From assembly GCF_035515035.1 (NCBI RefSeq), contig NZ_DATJCA010000169.1, positions 1-64,000 of the forward strand: a stretch of DNA of 64,000 nucleotides, read 5' to 3'. Under the pieces are notes generated by a model, which was not told where the DNA came from, searched no databases, and was given only the letters and a program-made list of their open reading frames with translations. Positions within the stretch are counted from its first letter, which is position 1; each line of letters opens with the position of its first letter. Shown in pieces: positions 60,868 to 64,000 of the stretch. This DNA comes from Gelidibacter sp035515035 (lineage in GTDB: Bacteria > Bacteroidota > Bacteroidia > Flavobacteriales > Flavobacteriaceae). The position numbers and the translations under genes are program-made.

Positions 60868-62334
60868 ATGAAATCTATTTTCACTTTAGTACTTGCCATT
60901 TTTATAGTCTCTATGACGGCCCAGGTTGGTGATATGACCACAAATCTATACGATAGCTATTCGAAATACAAAGAACCAAGTTTGGACAACCGCCGAATCA
61001 AGCATGAAGACATCCAACCCTTAATTCTCAAGCTTAAAAGCAATCCAGCCTATACAGTGCAAAAAGTAGGCGAAAGTATTAAAGGCAAAGACATTAGTTT
61101 AATTAGTATTGGAACAGGAGATATCAACGTTCTTCTCTGGTCGCAGATGCATGGTGATGAACCTACCGCAACCCAAGCGATTTTTGATATTTTTAACTTT
61201 TTGAACAGCAACGATTTTAAAGCAGAAAAAAAAGAGCTCTTAAGTCAATTGACGCTTCATTTTATGCCGATGCTCAATCCCGATGGTGCTGAATTATTTA
61301 CCAGACGTAACGCTTTGGGCATTGATATCAACAGAGACGCACTCATGTTACAATCTCCAGAAGGCCAAGTTTTAAAACGCATCCGCGATAGTTTGGATGC
61401 CGATTTTGGTTTCAACCTTCACGACCAAAGCACCTATTATAATGCTGAGCGCACACCTAAGCCAGCGACCATTTCTTATCTGGCACCTGCCTACAATTAC
61501 GAAAAAGACATCAATGACGTCCGAGGAAATGCCATGAAAGTTATTGTCTTTATGAACAGCATCATTCAAAAATATGCTCCAGGGCAAGTGGGGCGCTACA
61601 ACGACGATTTTGAACCACGCGCGTTCGGTGACAACATTCAAAAATGGGGCACCAGTGCCATATTGATTGAATCCGGAGGGTATAAGAATGATGTCGAAAA
61701 ACAGGAAATCAGAAAGCTCAATTTTGTATCCATTTTATCGGCATGTTATACCATTGCCAATGGAAATTATAAAAACATCTCTATTGACGATTATGAGAAG
61801 ATCCCGCAAAACGATCGCAAATTATTCGATTTAAAAATTGAACGCTTCACCCATAATCTTTTAGGAAAGGATTATATTTTAGATATCGGAATCAACCATT
61901 TGGAAGTCCAAGACAAAAATTACGACACCTTTTATAACGTGGGCAGTATTGTTGAAAAAGGCGACCTCTCAACCTTCTATGGTTACGAAACTGTAGACGC
62001 TACAGGGTATCGCTTAATTGAAGGAAAAGTGTATCCAGAACTCATCCAGACCATAAAAGATTTGGAAGCTATGGACATTTACGAACTTCTAAAATCGGGG
62101 TACACCTATGTCCGATTGGCACAATTTTCACCTAAGGATAAGGACGTTTCTCTCCCGATCAATATTTTGGACAAGGATCAAAAGATTCCAGGATTTTATG
62201 TGAACATTGGCAACAATCCTAATTTTGTCTTGCAAAAAGATGGTCAAGTGGATTATGCTGTGGTCAACGGATTTTTAATCGATTTAAAAAACCAAGAGAG
62301 CAATTTTAAGAATGCTATATTTTACGGAAAGTAA
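60868..62334 (+). CDS. M14-family zinc carboxypeptidase
   Basis: A 488-residue secreted protein with a signal peptide (about 1-19, SMTAQV). The M14 zinc site is visible: His/Glu in SQMHGDEPTATQA (HxxE, about 95-98) and His in GFNLHDQSTYY (about 187). NPDGAELFTRRNALGIDINRDA holds the conserved substrate-binding region, and ILIESGGY carries the probable catalytic Glu (about 270). The C-terminal ~190 residues form a separate domain of unknown type. Peptide or peptidoglycan-peptide substrate not known. Confidence 0.88.
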   Translation: MKSIFTLVLAIFIVSMTAQVGDMTTNLYDSYSKYKEPSLDNRRIKHEDIQPLILKLKSNPAYTVQKVGESIKGKDISLISIGTGDINVLLWSQMHGDEPTATQAIFDIFNFLNSNDFKAEKKELLSQLTLHFMPMLNPDGAELFTRRNALGIDINRDALMLQSPEGQVLKRIRDSLDADFGFNLHDQSTYYNAERTPKPATISYLAPAYNYEKDINDVRGNAMKVIVFMNSIIQKYAPGQVGRYNDDFEPRAFGDNIQKWGTSAILIESGGYKNDVEKQEIRKLNFVSILSACYTIANGNYKNISIDDYEKIPQNDRKLFDLKIERFTHNLLGKDYILDIGINHLEVQDKNYDTFYNVGSIVEKGDLSTFYGYETVDATGYRLIEGKVYPELIQTIKDLEAMDIYELLKSGYTYVRLAQFSPKDKDVSLPINILDKDQKIPGFYVNIGNNPNFVLQKDGQVDYAVVNGFLIDLKNQESNFKNAIFYGK

Positions 62335-62343
62335 AACTTTATT

Positions 62344-63660
62344 TTAGTACTTATCTCTTATAAATTCTAGAACGGCCTGCATTTGTTCCCTAACCTTATC
62401 CGTTGTGGTGAGGTAGTTGTTATTCATATAACTAAAGATTAACACGTCTCCAGAATTGGTCACCAAATAGCCACTTAAAGTATGTGTACTAGACAATGTT
62501 CCCGTCTTGGCGAAGACATAAGGACCATCCATTCCAGCATACCAGTTTTTCAGAGTACCACTAACACCGCCGACCGGAAAAAAGTTGAACAGGCGTTCCC
62601 TTGGAATTTCGGCGTAAAGCTTTTCCAAAACCTGCACCAAGGATAATGGAGTAAAGAGATTGTAATTACTCAACCCGGAGCCATCCCTCCATTTCGGTTT
62701 TTGTTTCAAATCTTTGAGTTGATTCTCGAGAATCGATTTCCGGATGGGGTCGGCATCCAATGAATCAGAAACCGTTGAGGATGCCAAAATTAATATCTGT
62801 TCGGCCAGAAAGTTGTCGCTCACATGCATCATGCGTTTGTATAAACTATCTGACGGAATACTGTAAAATATCTGATCTGTTTTGGCTGTGGTATAGGGGA
62901 TAAATTCTACTTTATCGGGAAGTAGATCATTCCAAAGGGCTTTCACCATGGTTGTGTCCAAAACAAATGGCACCTCTGTGCTCGTTTTTCTGTCCAACTT
63001 ATAATAGAAATTATTGGCATTAAAGTCGCGGCGCTTGTCCATTAAGGTATACGTGGTTTGAGACCTCAAAAACTTCGGATAGGTATTTAAATCGTCAGTA
63101 TTTGAAATGGTTACTACGTTCCCGTATAATGGAAAGGCACTCCGTTCTGGACTATAATACATGTCATAATCTTCCCATGCCCAACCTGGTCCAAATTTTT
63201 CATTGGCGTAATTATCCGTCACCAATTTTATGGCTTTATAATTTTTCATAAACTCCAAAGCCGTGCTGTCTTTAAAATACGGATGTAAAAAACTAGGATC
63301 TCCCGTTCCTTTTACAATCAATGTATCGTGATGCACAGCATATTTAAAGGCTGGAACTTTTTCAGGTAAGTATTGGAGACCCGTATATAAAGTAAATATT
63401 TTGGTATTGCTCGCCGGTGTAAAATAGCGTTCGGCGTTATGATTAAACACCGTGTCCTTGGTTCTTGGATTGTAAACCAAAAGACCAGTAAACTGATGGT
63501 CAAAGAAATTTGAAGTCATCGATTTTTCCAAGTGCTTGGAAACTTTAGCCGATTTACAATTGACTAAAAGAAAGGAAAACAGAATTAAAAAACTAAATCG
63601 CACCACGGAATTGAAGTTTTTCACACTTTCGAAACTCTTGAAATTACTGGTATTTTTCAT
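62344..63660 (-). CDS. dacB: D-alanyl-D-alanine carboxypeptidase, PBP4/S13 family
   Basis: A 438-residue low-molecular-mass PBP. The N-terminus has a hydrophobic segment with VNCKSAK (possible lipoprotein Cys near 36; the longer N-terminus before it is odd, and a start nearer the hydrophobic stretch is possible). Catalytic motifs are SNTK in TPASNTKIFTLY (about 83-86), SDN in VSDNFLAEQ (about 280) and KTG in FAKTGTLSSTHTLSGY (about 387). It trims or cleaves stem-peptide cross-links in the periplasm. Convergent with the M14 peptidase gene. Confidence 0.9.
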   Translation of the reverse strand: MKNTSNFKSFESVKNFNSVVRFSFLILFSFLLVNCKSAKVSKHLEKSMTSNFFDHQFTGLLVYNPRTKDTVFNHNAERYFTPASNTKIFTLYTGLQYLPEKVPAFKYAVHHDTLIVKGTGDPSFLHPYFKDSTALEFMKNYKAIKLVTDNYANEKFGPGWAWEDYDMYYSPERSAFPLYGNVVTISNTDDLNTYPKFLRSQTTYTLMDKRRDFNANNFYYKLDRKTSTEVPFVLDTTMVKALWNDLLPDKVEFIPYTTAKTDQIFYSIPSDSLYKRMMHVSDNFLAEQILILASSTVSDSLDADPIRKSILENQLKDLKQKPKWRDGSGLSNYNLFTPLSLVQVLEKLYAEIPRERLFNFFPVGGVSGTLKNWYAGMDGPYVFAKTGTLSSTHTLSGYLVTNSGDVLIFSYMNNNYLTTTDKVREQMQAVLEFIRDKY

Positions 63661-63859
63661 ATCAAATAAAAAACTAAAAGATTAAGATCCCGAAAGTTAA
63701 TTGATAATTTTGAAAAAAGTGAAATCAATAAAGAAAATCATCATACTCACTATAAAACAATGAATTAATTTATAATCGGTCTAAAGAATTCATGAAAACG
63801 CACTTTATCTTTTATTTTATTACATTTACCTCTCTACTTTAATAAAAACAATTCAAATT
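63661..63859. other. Divergent intergenic region at the right edge
   Basis: About 200 AT-rich nt between dacB and the receptor gene. It should contain both promoters, but no exact TAnnTTTG box was found for the receptor; TACTTTAA near 63834-63841 is the nearest match. Confidence 0.4.
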
Positions 63860-64000
63860 ATGCAAAAAAAAACTACCCTCACCGTACTTGGTTTTTTTAC
63901 TTCTGCGTTTTTGATGTTATTCGCTCAAACTATTACCGTTACTGGTGTAGTTACTGATGCGAATAATGTCCCAATGCCTGGAGTAAATATTCAAGTAAAA
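63860..64000 (+). CDS. SusC-like TonB-dependent outer-membrane receptor, N-terminal fragment
   Basis: Only the first 47 codons are present; the frame is still open at the window edge. A signal peptide (about 1-23, ending LFAQ) is followed by TVTGVVTDANNVPMPGVNIQV, the start of a carboxypeptidase-regulatory-like domain typical of SusC/RagA receptors. Such receptors import glycans or peptides with a SusD partner and the TonB-ExbBD system. A different protein with the same N-terminal domain cannot be excluded from this fragment. Confidence 0.75.
   Translation, partial: MQKKTTLTVLGFFTSAFLMLFAQTITVTGVVTDANNVPMPGVNIQVK

Overview
The window is a chromosomal segment of a marine-type member of the Flavobacteriaceae (Bacteroidota). 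The evidence is AT-rich DNA, start codons with no Shine-Dalgarno sequence, many promoters with the Bacteroidota -7 box TAnnTTTG, gliding/type IX secretion genes (gldE, gldD, a porT homologue), an exbB-x-exbD-exbD cluster and a SusC-like receptor at the right edge. Most of it is core genome; no insertion sequence, prophage, integron or CRISPR array is visible.

Layout. 0.4-6.8 kb: secreted hydrolase, DUF819 membrane protein, DUF4369 lipoprotein, class A PBP. 6.8-14.2 kb: RNase G, a 30-codon basic protein, HU (all leftward), then mutY, ssb-gldE-gldD, pyrH-frr. 14.2-22.5 kb: outer-membrane protein, MMPL exporter, asnS, rpoN with a membrane gene, porT. 22.5-27.1 kb: leftward exb cluster, tRNA-Ser(GGA), tatD-ansA. 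27.3-29.4 kb: small membrane protein, retropepsin-like protease, orphan NarL/LuxR response regulator and a 0.8-kb regulatory array. 29.4-33.5 kb: 2-oxoglutarate dehydrogenase E2 and E1. 33.6-42.9 kb: small OMP, polyprenyl synthase, and a TetR-TolC-adaptor-RND efflux operon interrupted by a broken GxxExxY gene. 43.2-49.7 kb: PiT transporter and OprP-like porin, pth, rplY and prs. 49.8-54.4 kb: tRNA-Leu(CAA), Aquifex-type aconitase, S9 peptidase. 54.4-59.9 kb: DtxR-family regulator divergent from a TroABCD-like Mn/Zn ABC transporter. 60.1-64.0 kb: amidase, M14 peptidase, PBP4-type carboxypeptidase, start of a TonB-dependent receptor.

The most unusual part is 28602-29366, directly after the response regulator gene. 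Three copies of a 20-bp palindrome (arms AATACGTAG/CTACGTATT, 2-nt spacer) each lie exactly 41 nt before a -7-like box and 53 nt before a shared RCTATT start region. Copies 1 and 2 lead into about 65-nt units that end in related rho-independent terminators and look like sibling small RNAs. Copy 3 leads into a 36-codon single-helix membrane peptide. I infer a compact regulon, two sRNAs plus a membrane microprotein, activated by the adjacent response regulator from a class II (about -42) position. Only the sequence architecture is seen; the function is inferred.

Other points of note are a second microprotein abutting the retropepsin gene, an RNase G without the zinc-link cysteines, a 9-bp in-frame minisatellite in E1, 89-bp tandem intergenic repeats near 47.8 kb, REP-like hairpins scattered through the metal-transporter locus (one inside a coding region), and winged-helix-like tails on both metal permeases.
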